From contig CAJNDS010002135.1 in assembly GCA_905221605.1 (NCBI GenBank), positions 583,501-647,500 of the forward strand: a stretch of 64,000 nt of DNA, written 5' to 3'. This stretch comes from Symbiodinium natans (Eukaryota; Sar; Dinophyceae; Suessiales; Symbiodiniaceae). The position numbers were made by a program, and so were the translations under genes. Shown here one piece after another: positions 52,097 to 62,035 of this stretch. Each line of letters begins with the position of its first letter. The stretch's first letter is position 1. The notes under the pieces are model-generated. The model saw only the letters and a program-made list of their open reading frames with translations, made no database searches and was not told the DNA's origin.

Positions 52097-52295
52097 GCTC
52101 ACGCGCACGCACATACGCACACCTACATGCCCACCCGCGCGCGCACGCACATACGCACGCGCACATACGCACGCGCACGTGCATTGCGCCCTGTGAAGTC
52201 CGGGCCCCCGTCCCGTGCACACGCACATGCACACACGCGCGCGCACGCAGGCACGCACGCACGAACGCAAGTACGCACGCACCCACGCACGCTGT
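52097..52295. repeat. ACGCAC/ACGCGC microsatellite
   Basis: Degenerate six-base repeat on the plus strand, alternating purine-pyrimidine and therefore Z-DNA-prone. ORFs through it are artefacts. Confidence 0.85.
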
Positions 52296-52449
52296 ACCTC
52301 TGCCGAGGTTTGGCCCTCAGCTGGAGCGCTTGCAGGGGCTTGGCAGAGGGGGCGAGTACTTGTGTTCGAACTGCTCGTCGTTGTATGAGGGTTCTAGACC
52401 TCCAGAATTTCAGAATTTCAAGGGTTCGGGGGGGTAACCCCCCGACATC

Positions 52450-52612
52450 TGTAGCATAAAAAAAAGCACCTTCAGCATAAGAAAAGACACCCTCCAGCAT
52501 AAGGGGGGGGGGGAGAGCATAAATAAAAAAGTGGCAGAGCATAAGAAAAAAATCGCCGGGGCAGATCGCATAAGAAAAAGCGGGGGGAGCATAAGAAAAA
52601 AATCGCTGCCCA
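52450..52612 (-). repeat. AGCATAA array, right border of the 24.8 kb block
   Basis: About seven copies of AGCATAAGAAAAA at 20-30 base spacing, the inverse of the TTATGCT array at 27835-28030. The outermost right repeat, GCATAAGAAAAAAATCGC, is close to the complement of the left outermost TTTTTTTTCTTATGC. Confidence 0.6.
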
Positions 52613-52920
52613 AACCCTACAACCCCCTCTAAGCCCAAAAAACCGTAAGCCCCATAGACCCTACAGAGCCTATAGAGCCTACAAAACCTAGCCCTTGAAA
52701 ACCCTGAAAAACCTTAACCAATCATCAGAAAAGCTTTCAAAAACCGTAAGCAACCTTCCTAAACGCTCAAAAACCTGACGGCAAGAAAACCCCTAAGCCC
52801 CTAAACCCCTAAACCCCTAAACCCCTAAACCCTAAACCCTAAACCCTAAGCCCTAAACCCTAAACCCTAAACCCTAAACCCTAAGCCCTAAACCCTAAAC
52901 CATAAACCCTAAACCCTACC

Positions 52921-53010
52921 ACGCTGGAGTTGCCTGAGCCCAGGATCATCCGCACCTCTGGCGACCAGACGCCTCGGCAGACGGACAAAACGGCAGCGGC
53001 AGCGAGGGGT
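52921..53010 (+). other. Exon-like coding island
   Basis: Thirty open codons (TLELPEPRIIRTSGDQTPRQ and onward) between CCCTAAA and TTTAGGG-type arrays, GC-rich and protein-like. Function unknown. Confidence 0.35.
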
Positions 53011-53712
53011 TTGGGGGTGCAGGGCATGGGGCTTAGGGGCTTTGAGGGATTAGAGCTTAGAGGGGTTTAGGGTTTAGGGTTTGGGGTTTGGGGTTTGGGG
53101 TTTAGGGTTTGGGGTTTAGGGTTTAGGGCTTAGGGTTTAGGGTTTAGGGTTTAGGGTGAGTCACGGCCACGCTTAGAGCTGTCAATTAACACGCGGCTGC
53201 GCACCTTTGCAGAGGCTGCACGCAAGCCTTTGGCTTGCATGTCAGACGTTCGAGGGCAGGGTTTAGGGTTTCGGGTTTCGGGTTTCGGGTTTAGGGTTTA
53301 GGGTTAGGGGTTTAGGGTTTAGGGTTTAGGGTGTAGGTGCGGAGCTTGGGGCTTAGGGGCTGTGAGGGTTTAGACTTTAGGGGTTTTAGAGGTGCAGAGG
53401 TATTGGACGTTTTCGAGGATGTAGAGGTTGTAGCGGGTTGTAGGTTTTGGGGTTTTGGGTTTAGGGTGTGAGCCTTGCTGATGTGCAAGGAGCAGTTGAG
53501 GGGTGTACTTAGAAGCTCTTTTGACTTAGCCACTCGACTTAGTATCCCCTAAAGAATCCCCATAACCCACCTTCCTAACCCTACTTACAAAGTCAAAAGG
53601 GCTTCCAGGTAGGGAAGCCCTGAAGACGGACGAAGTGGGAGTAATGAGGGTTCTAGGATTTAGGGTTTTAGGGATTGAGGGTTTGCGGGTTTACGGCTTT
53701 ACGGCTTTAGTT

Positions 53713-53811
53713 TGGGATGTTCCCTCCTTATACTAATCGTTCTTCATAGGGAGTTTGGTATCCCCGATTCTAACCCCTGTTAAGGACAGCTAGTTAAGGG
53801 GGAACATCCCA
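53713..53811. repeat. Small fold-back (MITE-like) repeat
   Basis: TGGGATGTTCCCTCCTTA at the left pairs with TTAAGGGGGAACATCCCA at the right, with about 50 bases between. A half-match (TATAAGGGGGAACATGCC) at about 21391 suggests a dispersed family. Confidence 0.65.
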
Positions 53812-54359
53812 AGATTTAGCGCTTTAAAGTTTTAAGGTTTGGGGGTTTCAGGGTGTTTCGGGTTCAGGGTTTTGTCAGCCCTCAAACTAGGACTGAAGGT
53901 GGCCGCAAGCCCCGAAACAGGCAACCCAATGGAAGCCGTAAAACCCTGCACCCTAAACCCTACACCCTAAACCCAAAATCCTAAACCCTGAAACCCAAAA
54001 CCGTAAACCCAAAACCCTAAAACTCTTGAGTCCCCTTCTAAGGAAAGAGCGATCCTGAGTGGGCCAAGAGGCACCTGCTGAGACCCCACTGCACTGGAAG
54101 GGTTCAGGGTTTAGGGTCAGGGTTTAGGGTTTAGGGTTTAGGGTTCAGGGTTTAGGAATCAGGGTTTAGGGTTTAGGGTTTAGGGTTTAGGGTTTAGGGT
54201 TTAGGGTTCAGGTGGATTCGTTGGAAATTCGATGGGTTTTGGGATTTGTGGCTTAGGGTGTGTAGGGTTTAGGGGTTGAGGGTTTGTCGGAGTTTGTAGG
54301 GTTTTTTAGGGCTTTGTAGGGTTTGTAGGGTTTTTGTAGGGTTTGTCGGGACTTCAAGG

Positions 54360-54440
54360 AATGCGAAGCTTCTTGACCGCGCCCTTCGTGTGAAGCAGCA
54401 GCTGGGCATGTATCTCAGCAAGCTGCTCGGCCAATGCTTC
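54360..54440 (+). other. Exon-like coding island
   Basis: Open codons reading NAKLLDRALRVKQQLGMYLS, a strongly helical pattern, after CTTCAAGG. Bordered by degenerate TTTGTAGGG repeats. Function unknown. Confidence 0.4.
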
Positions 54441-54853
54441 GGGTTTAGGGTTTAGGGTTCGGGGTTCAGGGTTCAGGGTTTAGGGTTTAGGGTCTAGGGT
54501 TGCCCTAAGAGCCCAAAACTTCTGGTTGTGCCTTAAGAATCCTCTGTGGGGCTGTAAGAAGAAAGAGCCTACAACAAAAAAGAATCGGCCCAGGTTTCTT
54601 GAAGTAGGGCTTGGGGTTCAGGTGTTTTCGAGTGGGACCGGCCCTAACCCACACCCACCTAAGTACGGCATATTTAGGGGTTATTTGGGACTTATATGGG
54701 CCCGTTGGTGGGTCCTCTGTATCGTACGGCACCATTAGATTAAGGATCCCCCAAAAAAGGCACCGAATTTAGAGAGCCACCCAGATATTACTGGACTGAG
54801 GGGATGTGTATACAATGTGGCTCCAAAAAGTAGATGCCCTAAGGGTTCCTAAG

Positions 54854-54921
54854 AATGACCCAATAGTAGCATAGGGTGCTATGTGGGGGGCTTGACTTTC
54901 TGGATCCTCCCAGAGGTCTGG
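54854..54921 (+). repeat. Dispersed repeat, copy 1
   Basis: AATGACCCAATAGTAGCATA through GGATCCTCCCAGAGGTCTGG. It matches 61525-61593 over its whole length with about a dozen differences. Confidence 0.8.
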
Positions 54922-55972
54922 TTTAGCGGCGTTTTGCACGAAGTCTTGAGGCCCAAGCAAGAATTCAGATTGCAGGAGGTGGGGGGGGGGGGGTTGAAGT
55001 TCAGGATCCGCCTGAACACAAAACCCTAAACCCCTAAGCCCCTACACACCTAAACCCTTAAACCCCTAAACCCCTAAACCCCTAAACCCTAAACCCCTAA
55101 CCCCTAAAACCCCTAAACCCCTAAACCCCTGAACCCTAACCCCTAAACCTAAACCCCTGAACCCCTGAACCCCTAAACCCCTAAACCCCTAAAACCCCTA
55201 AAAACCCCTAAACCCCTAAAACCCCTAAACCCCCCCCCCTAAACCCCCCCCTAAACCCCTAAACCCTAAACCCTAAACCCCTAAACCCCCCCCCTAACCC
55301 CCCTAAACCCCTAAACCCCTAAACCTAAACCCCCCTAAACCCCTAAACCCTAACCCCTAAACCCCTAAACCCTAACCCCTAAACCCCTAAACCCCTAAAC
55401 CCCTAAACCCCTAAACCCCCAAACCCCTAGACCCCTAGACCCCTAGACCCCTAGACCCCTAGACCCCTAGACCCCTAAGCCCCTAAACCCTAAACCCTAA
55501 ACCCTGTCCTTTCGAAAGTCATCTGGTGGATCTTAGGTTTAGCCTCCCGGAGGAGACGTGCGGCAGCGAGGCCCCTAGACCCTAGACCCTGAACCCTAAA
55601 CCCTAAACCCTAAACCCGACACCCTAAACCGCAAACTCTAAACCCTAAACCCTAAACCCTACACCCTACACCCTAAACCCTAAACCCTAAACCCCAAACC
55701 CTATTAGAGTTGCGTTTGGGGCTCAGGGTTCTTGAAGTTAGGAGTTGCTGGCGGTGTGTGGGTTTCGTTTGCAGGCTCAGGACTTGGGGTCAATCGTACA
55801 GGTTTGAGGAGTTTGGTGGGGGTGGGGGGGGGTGTCGTAGCCTGCTGAGGTCCTAGGCTCCCCTAAACCCTAAACCCTAAACCCTCAACCCTAAACCTTA
55901 AACCCTCAACCCTCAACCCTAAACCCTAAACCCCAAACCCTAAACCCCAAACCCCAAACCTTAAACCTCTGA

Positions 55973-56038
55973 GAGGTACACCGCCTACAGCGCCTCGCCT
56001 GTGCAGCCCTCTTCCTCAACGCGGCAAGGCCGGCTTGA
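55973..56038 (+). other. Exon-like coding island
   Basis: Twenty-one codons (EVHRLQRLACAALFLNAA) to a stop, after CCCTAAA-type repeats. Protein-like but short. Confidence 0.3.
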
Positions 56039-56923
56039 GCCTACGTTTGCCCTAAGCTCTAAGACCGTACACCCCAAGGGTTTAGGGTTTAGGGTTTAGG
56101 GTTTAGGGTTTAGGGTTTACGGTTCTGGGTGTAGGGTTTAGGGTGTAGGGTTTAGGGTGTAGGGTTTAGGGTGTAGGGTTTAGGGTTACGGGTGTAAGGT
56201 CTAAACTTGCCTTGAATGTTGAAAATTGAAAGCCTAACCCCTAAACCCCAGACCACTCAGTGCTTATATACAGCCTTCCTACCCTCACCCTCGAACCCAG
56301 GCACCCATGCAAGCTAGCTGCATGGCATCTTCGCTTCATCTGGCCAGTAAGTCAGGTCAAAGCCTGGCTCAAGCCTTAAATCCTATCCTTCCCTTGCAGA
56401 ATCCCTGGCTGCTCCTCAGTCAGAGCCTTTCCGTCGAATGCGCTTTGGACCAGCTTATAGAGATCGAGTAACTAGGCTGTCGTACCAGCAACAAGAACGT
56501 GGACCTCCAACAACCCCATTGGCTAATCTCCCCTCCTTCAACCCAGGGTTTGGGGTTTGGAGTTTGGGGTTTAGGGTTTAGGGTTTAGGGTTCAGGGTTT
56601 AGGTGAAGACCTTGACCGAAGCCCCACTTCCTCCTAGTTGAAGCCCTAGATGCACAAGTCCGTTCATACCCTGCAGCCCTAAAAGCCTCAGCGCCCTTCC
56701 GCCTCAAGCCCCAAAAGAGCTCATTCCAACACCTTCAAGCCTTAAACCCTTAAACCCAAAAACCCTAAAGCTTGAACCCCTGAACCCCTCAACCCCTAAA
56801 CCCCTCAAACCCCTTAATCCCTAAACCCATGTGGTGTCCAGGGCAGCGTACTAACTTTGTGCGTGTTACCCTACGCTTTCCTTCGGACTGTCGACAGATC
56901 CGTGACAAAAGCGTGCCTTTCAG

Positions 56924-57280
56924 GTTGATGTGCTTCAACGCCTAACGAAAGACAAGTGGACTAGCAGTGTAGACGGGAGCCAGGGCAACTTTCTCTGGGT
57001 GTCTCGTCACCGCACGCCTGAGGAGCGACACAAGATCAGAGCTATCCTGCAGTGCAAGGACTTCTTTGATGTCCTGCGAGGTAAGTGGCCGGAGAAACAA
57101 CTTCCACAGCGGGAGTTCGACTGGAGAGGAAGGGTCTTTGTGAGCTCCTACCTGGGCCCCATCCCAGAGGCTCCTTCTTCCGCGGACCTCCCATGATCTT
57201 GCATGAACAGATGCCAGCGGGGGCTACACGGGTTGGGCTATCTCCGCTAGAAGAGGACCTTTTTGCGACTTGGCAGGAGT
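56924..57280 (+). pseudogene. Gene fragment, probably frameshifted or spliced
   Basis: A TTTCAG acceptor at 56923 is followed by VDVLQRLTKDKWTSSVDGSQ, which continues in frame to a TGA at 57194-57196. The later part includes FDWRGRVFVSSYLGPIPE. A second frame then reads MILHEQMPAGATRVG and PLEEDLFATWQEY up to a GTAACC near 57281. GTAAGT at about 57081 is a possible donor. The two readings together suggest either one frame change near 57180 or alternative exon use. Composition is unlike the neighbouring repeats. No family is recognised. Confidence 0.4.
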
Positions 57281-60200
57281 ATGGTAACCCCTCAACTCTT
57301 CAACCCCTCAAGCCCTCAACCCTAAACCCCAAACCCCCTGAACCCCTAAACCCTGAACCCTGAAATCCTAAATTCTCAAAGCCTAAATCCTAAATCCTAG
57401 CCCCTAAACCCTGAACCCGAAGCCAATCACTACTGTTTGCTTAAGAACCCCCTAAAGATAGAACATAAAAATCCCTATATTGCCCATTTTTGGGGGTTCC
57501 TAAGCCCCTAAACCCTAAACCCTAAACCCTAAACCCTGAACCCTAAACCCTAAACCCTAAACCCTAAACCCTAAACCCTAAACCCTAAGCCCTGCAGCCC
57601 TACAGCCCTACAGCCCATCAATGCCCCAACACGATGCCCTCAGGCGCCTCCCGAACGGCACGTACAGATTCTGCCCCGGCGCTCGGAGCTTTAACCCTAC
57701 TAAACCCTGGGGGGGCTTAAGCCCTAAACCCTAAACCCTAGGCCCTAGACCCTAGACCCTAAACCCCAAACCCTAAACCCTAAACCCTAAACTCTAAACC
57801 CTAAACCCTAAACCCTAAACCCTAAACCCTAAACACCAATCCTATCTGACGCCAGCACCGCTCCAGACACGCATGTCAGCCGAAACTTACACTACTCCAC
57901 CGAAGGCGGCGCTAGTACCAGGACGCCACCCCAAACACCACCCCCTAAGGGGGTGAGGGTTTAGGGTTTTGGGTTTAGGGCTTCCCAAGCTGGAAGTTTT
58001 CTGGGGTAGTTACGAGGGCTTATAGAGGTGCTTCTGGAAGGTTCACGCGTGGTTGGTGATAACTTGGGCTTTCAGTACCCCAAAGGTTATAGCGTGTTCT
58101 ACTATGGTTGCTCTACATTGTACCCCAGAAGGACAACTGCTCCCCATAACCCCATAAGGCCCTAAACCCTAAACCTTAAACCTTAACCCTTAAACCCTAA
58201 ACCCTAAACCCTAAGCCCTCAACCCTCAAGACTGTCCTGAATCCTACACTTACCCTTTGTTTCATGTGTCGTGAGAGGTAGTGTCGAGTACCCCAGATAA
58301 GTTGAGCCAGCTACTAGCCCTGCTTGTCGGGGTTAGCGTTCAGGGCTTAGGGGTTGAGGGCTTAGGGTTGGGGGCGCTAGGCTTCAGGATGTACAGTTTA
58401 GGGGTGGGGGTTTAGAGCTAAGGATCTCATTGCAGGGCTTGCTTGCTGTTTCTTAGCAAGGAATGCGGGACTTAGGCACCCTGTATTATCCTACACCTTA
58501 AACCCCGCTAAGAAAATCGTTTAGGTCTAAGAGCACCTGAAAGCCTACACAGAAAAAAACCTACACATGAAGTACTAGGCTGGATATTCTCTATAGGGTA
58601 TATTTTTTGGGTTTCTAAGGGACCCTAAAGGTTTAGGATTTGGGGTTTAGGGTTCAGGGTTTAGGGTGCAGGGTTTAGGGTTCAGGGTTTTAGGGTTTCA
58701 GGCTTCAGGGTTTAGGATTTCAGGGTTTAGGGTTTCAGGGTTTCTGGTCTAGGGTTTAGGGTTTAGGTTTTGCGGTTTAGGGTTTAGGGTTTGGGGTTCA
58801 GGGTTTAGGGTCTTTTTCAAAGGGCTTAATGGCCCACCCTCAGTGCCATCTCAACGCGCGCTGGGGTGCAAAGACGGTCGCTGCGCGCAGCCGTACCGGC
58901 GCCAAGAGGCCGGACAAGGCAAGCCAAGCGCCCCTGTAACCCCAAAACCCCTTTCCCCTAAACCCCTAACCCCTAAACCCTAAACCCTAAACCCTAAACC
59001 CTAAACCCTAAAACCCTAAACCCTAAACCCTAAACCCTAAACCCTAAACCCTAAACCCTAAACCCTAAACCCTAAACCCTAAATTCCCCCAAGCCCTAAA
59101 CCCCTAGACCGGAAACACGCACAAATCCCAGAGCCGCACGCGCATGGATGGAGGGCGGCCCTGACTCTAAGGCTCGCACGTGTTTAGGGTGCAGGTCTTT
59201 AGGGTTTAGGGTTTAGGGTTTAGGGTTACCTCAAACCCTCCCGAAACCCTAAGCCCTAAGATGTGTAAGCACGTACAGAGTTGTAAGCAGGGCATAGCAG
59301 GGCCCTGGCGAAAAGCTTCGAAAGAAAAGCTGCAAGCATGTTATAGCTATCCCAAAGCCTCAGCCCTAACCCTAACCCGAAACGAAAAACCTAAACCCTA
59401 GACCCTCTTGATGTGTTTGCCCGGCTCCCCAGAACCCGTTGAAAACCCCAAGCCCTGCTAAGCCCTTCCTTGTGCGCCCTAAACCCTAAACCCACAACCA
59501 TCCCGAAAACTGTACCCAGCTTAGGGTTTAGGGTTTAGGGTTTAGGGTTTAGGGTTTAGGGTTAGGGTTTAGGGTTTAGGGTTACGGCCTTGCAGCCCTT
59601 GAATCTTTACACCCTTCAAGCCTCACCGCCTTACAGCCTTGAAGCCCCTGAAGCCCTAGACCCTTTAAGCTTTACCCCCTTAAGTCCCCTAACCCTAAAC
59701 CCCAAACCCCAAACCCCAAACCCCAAACCCCAAACCCCAAACCCCAAACCCCAAACCCCAAACCCTAAACCCTAAACCCTAAACCCTAAACCCTAAACCC
59801 CGGTTCAGGCCTGCGTTGCTTGTGCCTGCTTTGCTCAATGTGAGCATTTCTCAAATAGGGTTTAGGGTTTAGGGTTTGGGGTTTAGGGTTTAGGGTTTCG
59901 TGTTCAGGGTTTAGGGTTTCGTGTCAGGGTTTAGGGTTTCGTGTTCAGGGTTTCGGGTTTAGTGTTCAGGGTTCAGGGTTTCGACTGTCCTAAGGACTGT
60001 AGTGTGTTTGGTGTGTTGGGGTTTGCCGAGGGTGCATTCGCCGATAAACTAAACCATTGGTAAGTAACGCTGCCCAAGCCAGAAATGTGAAACCTATTAT
60101 GAGATTGAGGACTGCCAAGAAGTTGGTATATCACTACATGTAACCCTAAACCTTAAACCCTAAACCCTAAACCCTAAACCCTAAACCCTAAACCCTAAAC

Positions 60201-61524
60201 CCTAAACCCTAAACCCTAAACCCAAAACCCTAAACCCTAAACCCTAGACCCTTATGGGGCTTGGGGTTTTCCGGCCTATGGGTTTAAAGGTTTTACCAGG
60301 AGACGCGTTCTAAACCTGAAGGTCTCTGGAGGAAGTTCGGCATCGTCCGGGGTTTAGTGTTTAGGGTTTAGGGTTTGGGATTTAGAGTTTAGGGCTTTGG
60401 GTGGTCCCCATCAAGTTCAAGTCCTGAACCCTCAGCAGCTTCTCAGCATAGCGCCCCCCCCTAGGGTTGAGGTTTTGGGACCGGGGCGGGGGTTAGGGTC
60501 CGGGGTTTAGGGTTTAGGGCTCAGGGTTCAGGGTTTCGGGTTTAGGGTTCAGGGCAGTTTAGGGTTTAGGGTTTAGGGTTTAGGGTTTAGGGTTTAGGGT
60601 TTAGGGTTTAGGGTTTAGGGTTTAGGGTTTAGGGTTTAGGGCGAAACCCGAAGCTCTAGAGCCCTTAAAGCTCTGAATCCTAAAGCCGTAAAGCCCTAAA
60701 TTCCTGAACCCATAGCAGGGTTCTATGAACAGCCCTTCCGCGGAGTTGCTCAAAGCTTGTACAGTACAACAGCCGTGTTTCTTCCTGTCCCGGGCTGTGT
60801 GGTTGCGGAGGCTGGCGTTCATTCAGAAGCCCTAAACTCGAATGTAAAATCCCAAACCCCAACTCCCCCAACTAAACCCAAGACCTTAATCCCGCAACAG
60901 CAAACGTGCTTCTGTGACACCACTCTTGCCTTTTTGTAGGGGTGGCTTCGTCGTAAACCCCACTGAGCAAAACGAGGGCACCTGCCGCCCAAAACGCTAC
61001 AGTAACCTCCAGCAAGTTGGAACATGGTTTAAGGATGATTAGAGCTGGGATTCCCTTTAGTATACCTTTGGGGGATGTTCCAACTTTTTGGAGTTTACTG
61101 TAAACCCTAGACCCTCAAACCCTAAACCTAAAGGCCCTCAAGCCCTAAACGGGGAAGCTAGTTGCGCACAGGAGGGTACAACGGCTTCGGGCTTTGCCTT
61201 GAGAGTTTGGGGTTTAGAGTTGGTTGCCAGCGCTGGCTTTCGTCCTCTTCGGGTTTGCAGTGTCTGAGGGTGTAGGGTTTACTGGGGTTCATAGGGTCTG
61301 TTGGGTTGACAGGGCTTCATCATGGGACTTATATGGTCCAGGGTTTAGGTGTGCATTTTAGGGTTTAGGTGTTTAGGATTCAATCCTGATTTCGGGGAGC
61401 AACTGCTTGGAGGTTCTTGGGCAGGTAGAGCTGGGGGCATCAGTAGGGCAATTATAGCTACCCAGAACGCTGAGAGGATCCTTAAAAAGGAGTCTTGTTT
61501 TCTGTTTTTCTGAGAGTTTCTATG

Positions 61525-61593
61525 AATGACCCAATAGTAGTATAGGCTACTATGTGGAGGGTTCTACTTTTTGGATCCTCCCAAGGGGTCTGG
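61525..61593 (+). repeat. Dispersed repeat, copy 2
   Basis: AATGACCCAATAGTAGTATA through GGATCCTCCCAAGGGGTCTGG, the partner of 54854-54921. It is preceded by unrelated sequence. Confidence 0.8.
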
Positions 61594-61981
61594 ATATGAC
61601 TGTTGTTGTTCATTTATGTGGCACTTCTAGAGTTTTCACCGCAAACCACGGATGAACTTTCAAGAACACCCAAGCAAGTGAAATAGCAGACCCCCTCAAC
61701 CTCAACAATACACCCTAAACTCTAATTAAACCTTAAACCCTAAACCTGGAAGGTTTTGGGACTAGGGCTTCGGTGCAGGGTTCAGGGCTTTGGGAAGAAG
61801 TAACCCTTCCCCCGTCCCACCCCTCAAGAAATGTACTACATAGCCAATCAGAAGATAAGAGACGGGCCATGTCGAAACCTTAAACCCTAAACCCTAAACC
61901 CTACACCCTGAACCCTAAACCCGAAACTCTAAACCCAAAACCCTAAACCCTAAACCCTATACCCTAAACCCTAAACCCATT

Positions 61982-62035
61982 CGTTACCGGAGGTTGGCCG
62001 GAATGCTGCCCGCGATCAAAGCCCTGTCGGAGAAC
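61982..62035 (+). other. Exon-like coding island
   Basis: Eighteen codons, RYRRLAGMLPAIKALSEN, running into AG/GTCAAG, a possible donor, directly after a CCCTAAA array. Function unknown. Confidence 0.35.

Larger units (their letters stand above)
52613..56923. repeat. Telomere-type mosaic right of the element block
   Basis: CCCTAAA arrays at 52790-52918 and 55560-55700, TTTAGGG at 53065-53155, 53260-53330, 54110-54210 and 56075-56185, and CCCCTAAA octamers at 55020-55495. A fold-back repeat, one copy of a dispersed repeat and three exon-like islands are listed separately. No complete gene is seen. Confidence 0.8.

Noticed and set aside
51539-52282. 247-codon minus-strand ORF
   Set aside because: Runs through tandem and ACGCAC repeats; Arg/Cys/Val repeats only.
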